From: Rotaria sp. Silwood1
Taxonomy: Eukaryota; Rotifera; Eurotatoria; Philodinida; Philodinidae
Direction: 5' to 3'
Length of the DNA stretch: 64,000 nucleotides
Assembly (NCBI GenBank): GCA_905250075.1
Contig: CAJNOP010000040.1
Span: forward strand, 665,907-729,906
The translations under genes were made by a program, and so were the position numbers. Every line of letters starts with the position of its first letter. Within the stretch, counting starts at the first letter, position 1. The notes beneath the pieces were generated by a model that saw nothing but the letters and a program-made list of their open reading frames with translations, did not search any database and was not told the origin of the DNA. This document shows, piece after piece, positions 13,101 to 24,854 of this stretch.

Positions 13101-13356
13101 GATTCTAAAGAATTCTTTTTGTCTAGTTTTTGGTTTCTTTTTTAATTAGAAAAATAAGAAAATACCTTGTATTCCAATCAATCTGTTGTGTTTCAGTTAA
13201 ATTTTTATAATTTTTGACTAATAAATTTGATAAAACTGGATTAACAAATTTATAAAGACTTGTAAATACAATAAAACTAGTAGCTACAATCGGTAAAAAT
13301 GTTGGATCAAATTTGACATTGAGCATTTGTTCTAAATATTTTGTCGTTGTATTCAT
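10108..13356 (-). CDS. TLCD4: TLC domain-containing protein 4 (TMEM56 family)
   Basis: Exons 13166..13356, 13015..13104, 12897..12955, 10464..10632 and 10108..10396 join in frame to 265 aa. Blocks align in order with vertebrate TMEM56/TLCD4 as I remember it: WNTR-INSSINSIVVG, SIVIGYLLSD, YKNIGDPFSLAHHFVSIYA, NFRLLAELSTPSVNIRWF, ALKYPRTSK, LNGLFMTIVFFFVRI and CVVLDVINLYWFSKM-RGC. TLC proteins are multi-pass membrane proteins with an HH motif (here AHHF); relatives include ceramide synthases and membrane-fluidity regulators. The biochemical role of TLCD4 is unsettled. Intron 3 (10633..12896) is 2.26 kb while the others are 59-67 bp; I find no ORF or clear element in it. Confidence 0.9.
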
Positions 13357-16049
13357 TATTCTAATTAAATTTTACCGAAGATCGTTCTAAAAACATTAAT
13401 GAACTTTTACATTAATAAGATAAACAAGTAAAAGAAAAATAATTTTTATCGTCATTCCATTTCGTGTAAATTTTTCTAAAATAAATTCTAAGTGTTATGT
13501 AAAATAAACATTTCGAAGAGAACGCCATGTGTGGTCTAGCTGGCCTGGTCTGATATTTACATGATTCATAATAAATTTCATCTTCATCCAATGATTAACC
13601 GACAGAGGTCGTTCGTCAGTTTCTTATCTTACCTATTAGACTAAATTAACTAAAGGTAAGTTGCAGTAATCGAGTCACACACACACAAACCCAAGAAATG
13701 TTGTTTATCTCAAAGGCAAATTATGAACGAATCAAATGCGCACAGCAATAATTTCGACTATCAGTAATGGCGTGTGAAGTGATCTGAAACGTCGCATTAC
13801 TGCATTGATTTTCACCATAGTCTGACATAATCCGTTAGGCCAGTTTACAAGCTAACGAAAAATGACGACAAAATGACGCCAATATTTGTCGTTTTACATC
13901 GTTTGCGGTGTCGCTTGCTTGCATCCAAATGAAGAATTCTTACTTTACTATCATCGAATATTTTTCTTCTTTTTTTTCTCATGAACAACAGTACTAGCTC
14001 GATATTTATCATGCATTTCATAGCACATTCAAGTTATATAATAATCGAGTAACTATTTATCTTAGTTTGGGCATGAATTTCACGTTGAAATACATTAAGT
14101 TTCTTCTGCACTATGGAAATATTCGAATTTTTTTCCGCATAGTCTAGAAGTCCGTTGAAATAGGTCTGAATCGAGTATTTATTCGTTTAGTTGATGGACT
14201 AGGCATATCATAGTTATTCTAACTTTCGTTATAGTCATATACAGATTCGAGCAGCAGCAAAGCTTGATACATGGAATGAGTTTTTAAGAAGTATTTTCAA
14301 TTCATCTTATTATATCTCTGTATTATATGTCAGGTAAAAATTAAAATGTACTCTTTGAAAGTGTATGAAGAAATTATCTAGTTCGATGATTTCAAACTCG
14401 AGAAACAAACGGATTATACTGGAACTGACCAAGAGAGGGGAGAAAACTGCCTTATCTAACAAGAAAAGTCCGGAAATTGATCGAACTTGCAGGTTGCATT
14501 ACGGATCAAGCCGTTTCGACATTGTCTTCAGAAAAGTTCTGAGATATCCAAACACGAATATGGGCTCCAAGTTTCATCAATTTCCAAAGTTTTAGTGACA
14601 AAACTGATTCATACATCTACATATAGGAAATAAAGAGGTAAACCAAGTACTAGTTACTGTTACAAATCATGTTCCATTCATGATTTTATATTTTCCTCGA
14701 AACAATCAATATGTAAAAGAGGTTGCAGCAATATTCTTACATAATGCATGTGAAATTAGCATTGTATTCGATCTTTTCTTATTCGAATTCGCTGTACAAC
14801 TTGTGTTGACTATCTAATTGGTTGAGTTAGATGCAGAATTTGATCTTAACTTACATGATATCATTCTCAATCAAGCAAAAGAAAAAAACGGTTTTGTACT
14901 TGTTCAGTGGATAAACTTTGTCTGAATTCGTTTTTTTAATGGAATGTTGTTATTTCTGATAGAAGTCATTAAACGAAATCTAGACATTTTGCTAAAATTA
15001 CTGTCTGAGTTAGATCATGTTTTGTGAAAATAATTATTGACTAATCTATACTAATATTTCGAATCAATGCATCATTTAAACTAATAAGATTTATGTCATA
15101 ATTACTTTCTTTGCCACTAATTCATATTATAATATTTTTGTTAAATGAATTTTTGAAAGTACCATTTATACACTTCTATCTAAAATAAAAGACACTGATT
15201 ATGATGTATAAAACAAAGAGTGATTAATCTGTTTTAAACTATCAGATACTTTAATTCATGTTGATCATGTAAGTTAAGTAATCTCTATTTAGATTAATAT
15301 TCTAGGAAACATAAAACTTTATTTGCTAAGTAATCATAAATAAACTATAAAATTATCAACGTTCGATCAACATTTGTTAATGATCATATTAACCTTTTTT
15401 TTTCGTTTAGAGAAAAAATCTATTCCTTGTAATCCTTCATTTCTTATTTATGATACTCATAACTATAATCATGTTAATCTTCTTTTCCTCAAGTCAATTC
15501 CTTTTTCTTTATATACTAAGCATATAAAAGATAGATAAGGCCTATCTGAAGAAAGAATATATGAGAAAAAGTATTTTATATCTGACATATTTAGATAACA
15601 TCGACTAAAAAATTTCAAATTTCAACCGAAGTGAACTTATGTAGATTTACTTGATACAATTCTTAAAGTAATGGATTACTTAAATACATAGAATTTATTC
15701 ATTTTTCTTCCATCTGTTTCATTTTATTTATTACACACACTAAAAAAACGTAGAAGATGAACAAATAAACAGACTTCGAGTATAGAAAAAAAAATAGTTT
15801 CTCAAATTTCCTGAGAGACTTAATTTGCACGCATACATATATATATTTATATATATATGTTAATGTTTCAATTTCATTCAAATAAATAAGGCAGAAATAT
15901 CAGATGTAAGAATATACACACACACAAGAAAAAAAGAAAAAGAAAAAGAATGACAATTAATTTAAAAAAGAAAGAGAAATTTCATTAATCTGATATTTGT
16001 CTATCTGAATAAGAATATTACTTATTCAAAATAACATCTGACAAAAAGT
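13357..16049. other. 2.7-kb intergenic region
   Basis: This separates TLCD4 from CASKIN, which is transcribed towards it. A stretch at about 14395..14590 has higher GC and reads like a decayed repeat (GTCCGGAAATTGATCG, CAAGCCGTTTCGACATTG). It resembles in style the repeat just before the gap at 54229. The rest is AT-rich without coding bias. The 76-residue frame at 14365..14595 on + is probably repeat-derived, not a gene. Confidence 0.5.
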
Positions 16050-19000
16050 TTAAGGTCGAGTCGTAGAAGACATTGGTTCATAATCAAGCATTTGATCAAG
16101 TTCTCGATTAAGATCAGAGAGCATTGAATCAATATCAGACAGTGCATTTGTTGTGTCATTTCTAAAAAAAAACCACCAACAGATAATCAAATTATTAGAT
16201 CAAAGAAAATTCATTAACAAGAAAATCTTCTACTATGACACATTACTTTTGAGTCAGTAATTTGAGCATATAGAGAGGATATCTATATTAGAAAAAATAC
16301 TAACGATTCGGAACTAATAGACCCTATTTGCCAAGTGATGACAATATGACTGATTTTTTAATCATAGGACACGAGTAGACATTGGCATGAACGTGAGTCA
16401 TGAAAGTTCTATAGCTTGTATTAGTATGATTTGTTACAAAGTGACCAGCCATACTTTTAATATACAAAAATGCATCGACTCATATCATTAAAGTTCTTCT
16501 TTACTTGCTGAGCAAAATGAAAATAAAATAAGAAAATAGTATGATTCGATGAAAAATAGCTTAAATTATGCTCTCCGCGAACTGAAACATGAAATCACGA
16601 ATTGTGTTAGATGAGATCGTCATTCTTGACGCTGGTTCACTTGAAATTCTTAACAAATCAAGATCTATAGATTTCTTCTGACATGTTCTTGTTGTTGGTC
16701 TTACTCGGTTCGAATCATCCTCTGTGATGATATCTGATGTAGTTAGAAGATTTTACAAGCAATGTTCAAAATATGAGCTTAAAAGAAGTGAATCCTTTGA
16801 AATGATTCCTTCATAAAACTTACTTGACTGTTTTATTTTGTTTATCTTTTTTAATAATTTCAATATATTGTAAACGTTTATCTCCAGTTACTATTGATGA
16901 ATTTCTTCCATTAATTTGTGTTGGTGATAATGTTGAAGTTTTTCGTATTTGTTTATTAGGTGAATGTATATTTGTTGATATAAATCTATCATTATTATCA
17001 TAAATAGCTGTTGTCATTGGATACGATGGTTTTAATAAATGTGTATTTGATTGTTCAAAAAATTGTATTGGTAATGAACGTTTCATTGGATCTAATGATG
17101 TATTATATAAATTATTATTTTGATTATGTGGTGAACGTTGTTTTATAGTTCCAACATTTTCATTTGCAAATGGAATGCCATTTGTTGATTCTGTACTTGA
17201 TGATAGATTAGCATCACCTAATAATTGTAGATTTGTTTTTTTATTTGTAGTTTGCATAGATTGTGATAAATTTCCATTAGTTATAGATGAACTTGTATCA
17301 TTTTGTAATGGTATTGATGGAAGTTTTTTTTCATTTGAATTTATATTTTCTAAACTACGTGTTCGAGATGATGATGATAATAATTCATTATTCGAAGATG
17401 AATTTGTATTATTTGTTGTTGTTGTTGTTGTTGTTGTAGTTGATGATAATGGAGGTGGTAAACGAAACGATGATGTTGCCATAGGATTAATATTTGAAAT
17501 AATTTTTTGTTGTTGTTGTTTATGAAGTAGTGTTTTGGGTGATACTGGAGGTTTTCGAAGAGTTGCATAATTGGATGAATCACCATTTGAAGTTATTCGT
17601 GTTGGTGATAGATGAGATAATTGAATTGATGGTCTAGAAAATAGAAAAAATAAAAGAAAACAATTTTCAATAAAAATTTTTTTTTTTTACTTTCGAATAG
17701 TTAATTGTGTTGGTATTATACTATTATTTTCAAGAGAATTACAACGTTCAAGTGTAGATTTTGTTTGTCGTATTGGAACATTTGGTCGATTATTTAAACC
17801 ACTTGATTGTCTTGATGGTGTTGATGGCAAACGATGATTATTCGGAGATGATACTACTGTTGAAGATTGTGATGATGAATTTGTATTAACTTGATAAAGA
17901 CCTTTCTTAATATCTTTGAGACGCTTTATACCAAGCATAAAACGTTTTTGATGACCTAAAGAACAAAAAAAAAACATTGTATTTCATTCAAAATAAAACT
18001 CGAAGATGTGGGTCTTCTCTTTAGTTACACTCCACACCCTACAATCGTATTCCGTGCGACAAAATAACATTCCCTCGTTTTCCTAAGAGAAATCACGACA
18101 TTCTTTTAAAAACTGAGGTATCTTGCCAGTAATAAGCTAAAGACATCAATTCTTTTCAAGGTATTCAAAGCATATTTAGATCTATATAATACACGTAGTC
18201 TAGAGTCAAAAACGATTTATTCCTCGTAGGACTTTCCTAGTAAATTAATGAATATTTATTTTGCTAATTATTTTATTGAAGAGTTATGTCAAGGTTAAAG
18301 ATGAAAATTGATCTTGCTATTTTTTTTAATATATATTCAATCACTTTCTCATGGTCATAGATAACGTATGATGCAAAAGTAATGCTACAAATGTTAACCC
18401 GTATTTCTCTTCAATAGAAAGGTACTGAAGAAAAACTATTTTTATCCAGAAAATAGAGAATCGTTTTCTCTTATGAATTCTATAGAACTTAATTTTATCA
18501 TGTATTCATAAACGAAATGATACAACAAAAAAAGAGAAGTACTCTCAAAAGAAATCTATACTTTTCATATAATTCAGAATTACACGACAAAATATTGATG
18601 GTTATTATCCATTAAGAAACAGATGTTAAAAAGATTATTTTTCTATCAACTAATAGGAAAATTTTCTTTCTTCCGCATTGTAAATGACTTAATTTTATTA
18701 TATATTCATAAACAAAAAGATACGAGAAGGAAAAAAAAAATAAATCTTGCAAATCAACTTAAATATTATGTTAATCTAACAGCAGGCATACCAAAGATTA
18801 TTACATAACTATTAGAGTCAATAGCGTAATAATATAGATTTAACGCAGCATTATTTCCAATAAATGTAATGATATTTTTCATCATCTAAAATAATATTAC
18901 AATTACGAAGAATCGTTTTATATAACTTTCCATAAGTTAGACGTTTTCTGATGTCAACCGATGATCTTTTTCATAATTTACGACTAATAGTTTATTCGCT

Positions 19001-22000
19001 AATTAGCGCTGACTGATATTACAACGATTATTAAGAGATTTTACTAGTTGTTTTATAACTATTAATTAGAAAGTTTTACTAAACGACTACTCTTTAGTAA
19101 TAATTAATTAGTTGCCATTTTCAAAGATCTATTTCATGAATCAATATTAGCTGAGCGAACATTTCTTTTTTCTTCACATGCCATTTGGGTTATGCATATA
19201 TAACAAAATCAATTCATAGAAGTTTCGGAATAGAGAAAAATTTTCTATCAACTAATGCAAAAACCATAGTTTAGTTCCGTTATTTTAGATTACAGTAGAA
19301 TCTCCCATAGTGGATATCGTCATATAGTTATACGATGGATAGTGTTGAAAAGATGGAAGGATGTTCACTATAGACAGGTTATAATGTATATGAAAAATGA
19401 AGACTCGTTTTGAGAATACTTCCGTTTCCTTTTATGTAATTACGTTTATAAATGTATGATAAAAAAATTCTCTATCTTCTGAGTAAAAGAAAACTTTCTT
19501 TCAACATCCTTCTCTATTGAAGAAAAATAAGAGTCGCTCGACAGTTGTACTATGACTTTTGCATTACAAGTTATTAAACGAATGTTGATTTGCAAAAAAA
19601 ATTCATATGTTTATTACCTAAACGTGTAATGCCAATATCTTCAAGATCTTCCCAAGCAATATCCATAATATCTGATAATTGTTTATAATTTTGTTCATTT
19701 AATAAAGGTAAATATTGACTTAAGCGAAGACATAATAACCAATCATGAAGTGTATCTAATTTTTTATCTGGTAAACCATCGGGTAAATGTAAACGAGCTA
19801 TTTCATTTTTTATTTTACGTCGATGTGATGGATGTGTTATACCAATAGCTGTTAAATCCTGTTAAGAAAAAAAAAGAAAAAGAAACAAAGAATTTCCATT
19901 TTTTTTTTTCTTTATTTTAATAAAATTACTTCAGGTGTCATTCGAACAATAGTTTGTATATCATAACCATTCGATAAGAAATTATCAGCATAATCTTCAT
20001 ATGAAAATTCACGTAACCATGATAAGACAATTTCATTTTCAGGGACACTATTACGTAATAATGTATTTATATTGGTACTTATATTTAATGTGTTTGATTC
20101 ATCTAAACGATCTAAACTACTATTTGAACTACGATAACTTGTTTTATCTTGATCAGATGATTTTGATTCACTACTACATATTGAACGTGCATCACCAATT
20201 GTTGAATTATTTGTTGATGATAATGGACTAATTGTTGTTGTTACACCCATAAAACTTGATAAAGCAAGAGTCTAAATTATATGCAACAAAAAAAAAAACA
20301 AAATCTTTATAAAATAATTCAAAAATCTTCTTTGATTTCTATTACTTTTGGACTATCATATAAAGCTGTGGAACTTCTTCCACTATCAATACTACTTGCT
20401 GCACTATGACGATAGCTATTACTTGTTGGACTATCACGTCTTGAACGTGAACACCAACTTGATGTTGTTACTAAACCAGAATCAGCTTGTGATACACGTG
20501 ATAAAGAATCACTATCAACAGGAGATAAATCTCCATTATATTGTGGTGTTCGATGAATATCATCTGATGTTGTATGGCGCATTTCTTTACCATTAATTAC
20601 TAGAAAATAAATATGAATAAATAAAGATTTATTAAATGATTGATAGAAATATAAATTATGAAAACACACAACTAGGACGATGATGTCTTAAAACAACATT
20701 GTTACTGGAAATTGATGTTGAAGCTGTCAACAATCGAATATTGTTATTAATATTGACAGGCGAAAGATGAGTTTTTCGAAAAGTAGATAGACCTTGACAA
20801 TAAATATACAAACATACATACATGCATGCATGCAACAATAACAAAATCAAAATCAAAGAACAAAAAAAATCATCATAGAAAAGATAAATTAAATAAAGAT
20901 TATTTTGACATCTTATATGACAATGAATATTAGTCATAACAAAATAAGGATTAAGTTGAATTTTTTTTACATATAATTACTTTTTTATGAATATGTAAAG
21001 ATTCCTTTCATTTACATTAACCAATAATGTCTATCTTTTCATTTGCTGATTATGAACGAGGGTCTACAACTGATAAATCGCTTTTAAGTCGAAACTATAG
21101 ATAATACGCAGGTCCAAATGAGTTATGAATACTCTCAAAAAAAAATTCATGCCTTTAACTTTTTGATACCGAAATACTGGTAGTTTTAAAATGACTACCG
21201 TGTAGAATTCGTCAAGCTCAAAAATTTCAGATATGGACCCAGTCGCACGATAGTTTGATACTCTCCATGAAGTTTTTTAGCCAGAATCATATAATCGCTT
21301 CGCAGATAAGAGATGATGTTTTCCGATTTTCTCTTCTATTCGATAGCTAGTACAATCTATACATTTTGCAAACCACCAGAGTCTATCAGGTTCGGTTTCA
21401 ATCCGACGGACTCTACTGCTGTGATTCTCTCTTCAAGGACATTCTGGACAACTGATTGTTGAATTTCGACTTGAAAATTTTCATAGAAATACAACTCAAC
21501 ACGAATAGTTTCTTGTGAATGTTTTAAGTTTGATTGTTATTCTTATTCAAGAATACACCTATAAGAAAAATATGTCTTTCATATCGCTCATATACAACAG
21601 TAGGTTTGCTGTTGTTGCTTCAGGATAAAAGAAACTGAAACTTTCACAATAAACTACTCTCGTTAAGGACTATCTATGTACAAATTGTTAAGTCGAAATT
21701 CGAAAAACAATATTTACACAGAAATGAGCTAAGACCTCGAACTATTTCAAGGATATTCAAAACTCATTTAATTCTGCATAATGCCCATAGTCCTTACTCA
21801 TAAGTGATTAAACAGTTAGTAGAATTCACTTGTTGTACATATTAAATAAAAATTGAATTTAACTGAAACGTGATTTAATATTTTATAATTTATCTTTTCT
21901 TATGATTTTTTTTTACGATCTATCTATTCATTCAAAACCATTACAAATCTCACTAGTATTATTCAATTGAACATGTGTATTCGGAAAATAACCCATTCGT

Positions 22001-24854
22001 GTAGTTAAATCTTCTTGAAGAATAAAACCACGCCATTGACCTGATGGATTTCTTTCCAAAACCTAAATATTCCACATAATAATAATCATCTAATCTATTA
22101 GAATTCTTCTCTTACTGTAATACAATCTCCTTCGGAAAAATTCAATGCTCCAACATGATTATCTGTATATGAACGTATTGCACGAACTAATACTGCATCA
22201 GAAAATTCTAAATAAAAAAAAAAAAAAATTTTTTTCATCATTTAAATCTTGTTTTATTTTGACTATTCAAACCTTTTATTAATCGTTTTATATCATTTCC
22301 AGTTTTTTGTTTAATAACAACTTCTTCTGCTGTTTGTTCATATGCATTACAAAGATTAATATCAATGCCACATTCTAATAATAATTTTGCTGTTTCATAA
22401 CGTCCATTTCTACAAGCAACATGTAAAGCTGTTCCATCATTAATTGTTATACGATTAATATCCATTCCATTTAATAATAATAAACGAACAATATCTGTAT
22501 GTCCATTTTTAGCTGCTAAATGTAATGAACAATTTTGTTCGTTACTATTTAATATCATTCTTTGACATAAAGAATTTTGTACAAGTGAATTAACAACATC
22601 AAAACGTCCATTTTCACATGCTAAATCAAGAGATGTTAATAAACGACGATTTACTATGGTTGGATCAGCTTGATGAAATAAAAGTAATTGTACTATATCA
22701 TTATGACCATATTGACTTGCTAAATGTAATGGTGTATCACCATTTATTGACTGTTCATTTACATTAGCACCACGACGTAAAAGTATAAAAACAGGTTCAG
22801 TACGACCTTGCCATGCTGCATAATGTAATGGACGAAGACCTTTATTATCTTTTAAATTTATATTGGCACCATTATCAATAAGCAGCTTAAGGATTTCAAC
22901 ATTACCCCCAACGGCTGCCTCATGGATTGGGCTCATTCTAGAATACAAAAAAACAAACAAAATGATATGAAACCCTTGAATAATAATTATATAGATTGAC
23001 CATAATAAAAACAAATGGTCAATTGAATATCATACACACTTTACCGAGTCGAGATTTTTTCTGCTTTTTGATTGTGATATAGAGAAAAAAAGTGGATGCA
23101 ATTACACAGTTATCCTTTTTTTTGTCTGTGTCGATGATGCGCGCATGTATGTGCACTCAAGATTACGTAAATCTTTGACACTACATGGTACAACAGCGAA
23201 GATTGCGTGTAGAGGAAAAAAAAGAAAAGATGTTGATAGGAGAAATAGAATGATGAAGGGATGAAGGAAATGATCAATTGGATCATCTCTTTTAGAAGGA
23301 AGAAGAAATATCAAGATAGTTGCAAGCCAAAAAAAAAAATAACGTGAGCATTTTCATGATCTTGTACAAATCTCTCTTGAGACAACATGATCATCATCAT
23401 CATCATCATCGTTTGTCGCTACTTGACCTTTTTCTTCCGTTTCCTTTTTTTTTTCAATCTGACTCTCTCATTCGGGAATCGCACAATAGTTCATTCAAAG
23501 CGAACAAGAACTGATGTAAGAAATAATAGTTATAACCGCGAAAAAAAAAAATCAACATCCGGAAGTCACGTATCTTCTTTTTTTTTGATCCTAATGCTTT
23601 CCTCCTTTATCACATAGATCCATAGACTTTTAATTCATCTCATGATCAATTATCAAAAAAAAGAAAAAAGGATTCATGCTGACTTTTCATTTTAATATAT
23701 TTCATATTCATTCTTATCTTTTATTTTAACACATACACATTAAAAAAAATGCACGAGCAGATGATCAATGTCGAAAACAATCATCAATAAAAATTAACAT
23801 TCATACAATGAATTTCTACACACGACATGATAAAGAAAAATGAAACGCCTTTGACCTTATCTCATCATCTTTTTTTTTTTTTATTTCTACGATGATAGAC
23901 TTATCCTAACAAGGTCTTTTTGAGGAAATAGATGTTCAAAAGAACTAATTATTCATATATGATGATAAGAGTGTGAACAGAATCAAGGTTATAATACACA
24001 ATCAACGTGTTAATTAAAATTGATTTCCGTTTCTTTTTTTGGTTTCATTTAAGGCTTAGAGAGTATTTTTTTTAAATTCGTATAAAAAAGAATTAATAGT
24101 CATGTTGTTATAGACAACGATAATGATATATTTACATGCCCTAAACGACGACCTTTTTGATCAGAGGTTAATAATACTACTGGTGATATCCTTTTTTTTC
24201 TTCTTTTCCATTAACAAGCGAGATATGAACGCATACTACTATCGAACAGTTTAATCTCTTGACCGTCGCCATTCAGATAAATATATAAAATCAATATGCA
24301 TACATGAATATTCCGATAGTTGTATTAGATTTTCATTAAAAAAAATAAACCTTGACATGGTATGGAAATAATTATCTTTTATTTTCTCAAAACAAAATGA
24401 AAAAGAGACTTCATTAATATGAACCATATGAATAAGCATTCGTTGTTTTTCTTCTTTTTTTTTAAGATAAACATATGTAACCAATAGTAAGAAAGCATGT
24501 AAATGAGAAACAAACTATCAATATGATAATGATGATTATCTAATGTTTTGTATATCATCAACAACAACAAAACAACTACGATTAAGTATTATCTAGCCTA
24601 TAGTCATGACAATTCTTTCTTTTTTTTTTGTCCTACTTACCCATTATCGTCTTGAAAATTAATATTGATCTTTTTGGGAGATACTATATCTAAAGAATTC
24701 GATTGATATAAACGAACAAAATTGAATTTTATGACTTACTTGTTTTTCCTGAACGACATTTGAATAAAATACGTTGAACCGAAGATATATTAGATGATTT
24801 GACAGCATCTAATAATTCATTTTCACGTTTCATACTCTTGATTGATTTATCCAT
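16050..24854 (-). CDS. CASKIN: Caskin: ankyrin-SH3-SAM-SAM synaptic scaffold, twelve exons
   Basis: Exons 24740..24854, 24641..24689, 22273..22937, 22116..22207, 21954..22062, 20673..20792, 20346..20599, 19930..20271, 19618..19858, 17691..17955, 16824..17633 and 16050..16161 join in frame to 1057 aa. Order matches animal caskins: six ankyrin repeats (about 50-275, with DNKGLRPLHYAAWQGR), SH3 (277-343), Ser-rich linker, SAM1 (about 545-610, MTPEDLTAIGIT), SAM2 (about 615-680, WEDLEDIGITRLGHQKR), a long Ser/Thr/Pro-rich disordered part, and a C-terminal helix (LSDIDSMLSDLNRELDQML) like the caskin tail. Caskins bind CASK and polymerise through tandem SAMs at synapses. Introns 22938..24640, 20793..21953, 17956..19617 and 16162..16823 are large; the rest are 50-75 bp. 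Retention of intron 5 would stop the protein just after SH3, giving a possible short form. Confidence 0.93.
18130..18219 (+). repeat. Dispersed intronic repeat, copy in CASKIN intron 9
   Basis: Starts TAATAAGCTAAAGACATC and contains TTCAAGGTATTCAAAGCA and ATAATACACGTAGTCTAGA. The closest relatives are at 21721 and 42341. It sits in a 1.66-kb intron, far larger than the usual 50-100 bp. Confidence 0.45.
21721..21820 (+). repeat. Dispersed intronic repeat, copy in CASKIN intron 5
   Basis: Contains GAGCTAAGACC, TTTCAAGGATATTCAAAA and CATAATGCCCATAGTCC, ending near AGTGATTAAACAGTTAG. It shares the ending with the copy at 42341 (GCAATTAAACAGTTGG) and the middle with the copy at 18130. Similarity to the 42341 copy also extends leftwards (AAGTCGAAATTCGAAAA in both), so the full unit is probably 150 bp or more. 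Confidence 0.5.

Noticed and set aside
14365-14595. 76-codon + strand ORF
   Set aside because: GC-richer repeat-like DNA with codon use unlike local genes; treated as a decayed repeat.
16705-16720. GGTTCGAATC resembling a tRNA B box
   Set aside because: No A box or cloverleaf can be folded upstream; it lies in a CASKIN intron.
17175-17525. 116-codon + strand ORF with long Val/Asp runs
   Set aside because: It is the antisense of CASKIN exon 11, whose Thr/Asn codon repeats give an open reverse frame.
23320-23617. Overlapping + strand ORFs with poly-His/Ile runs
   Set aside because: Driven by a CAT/ATC triplet repeat inside the 1.7-kb CASKIN intron.
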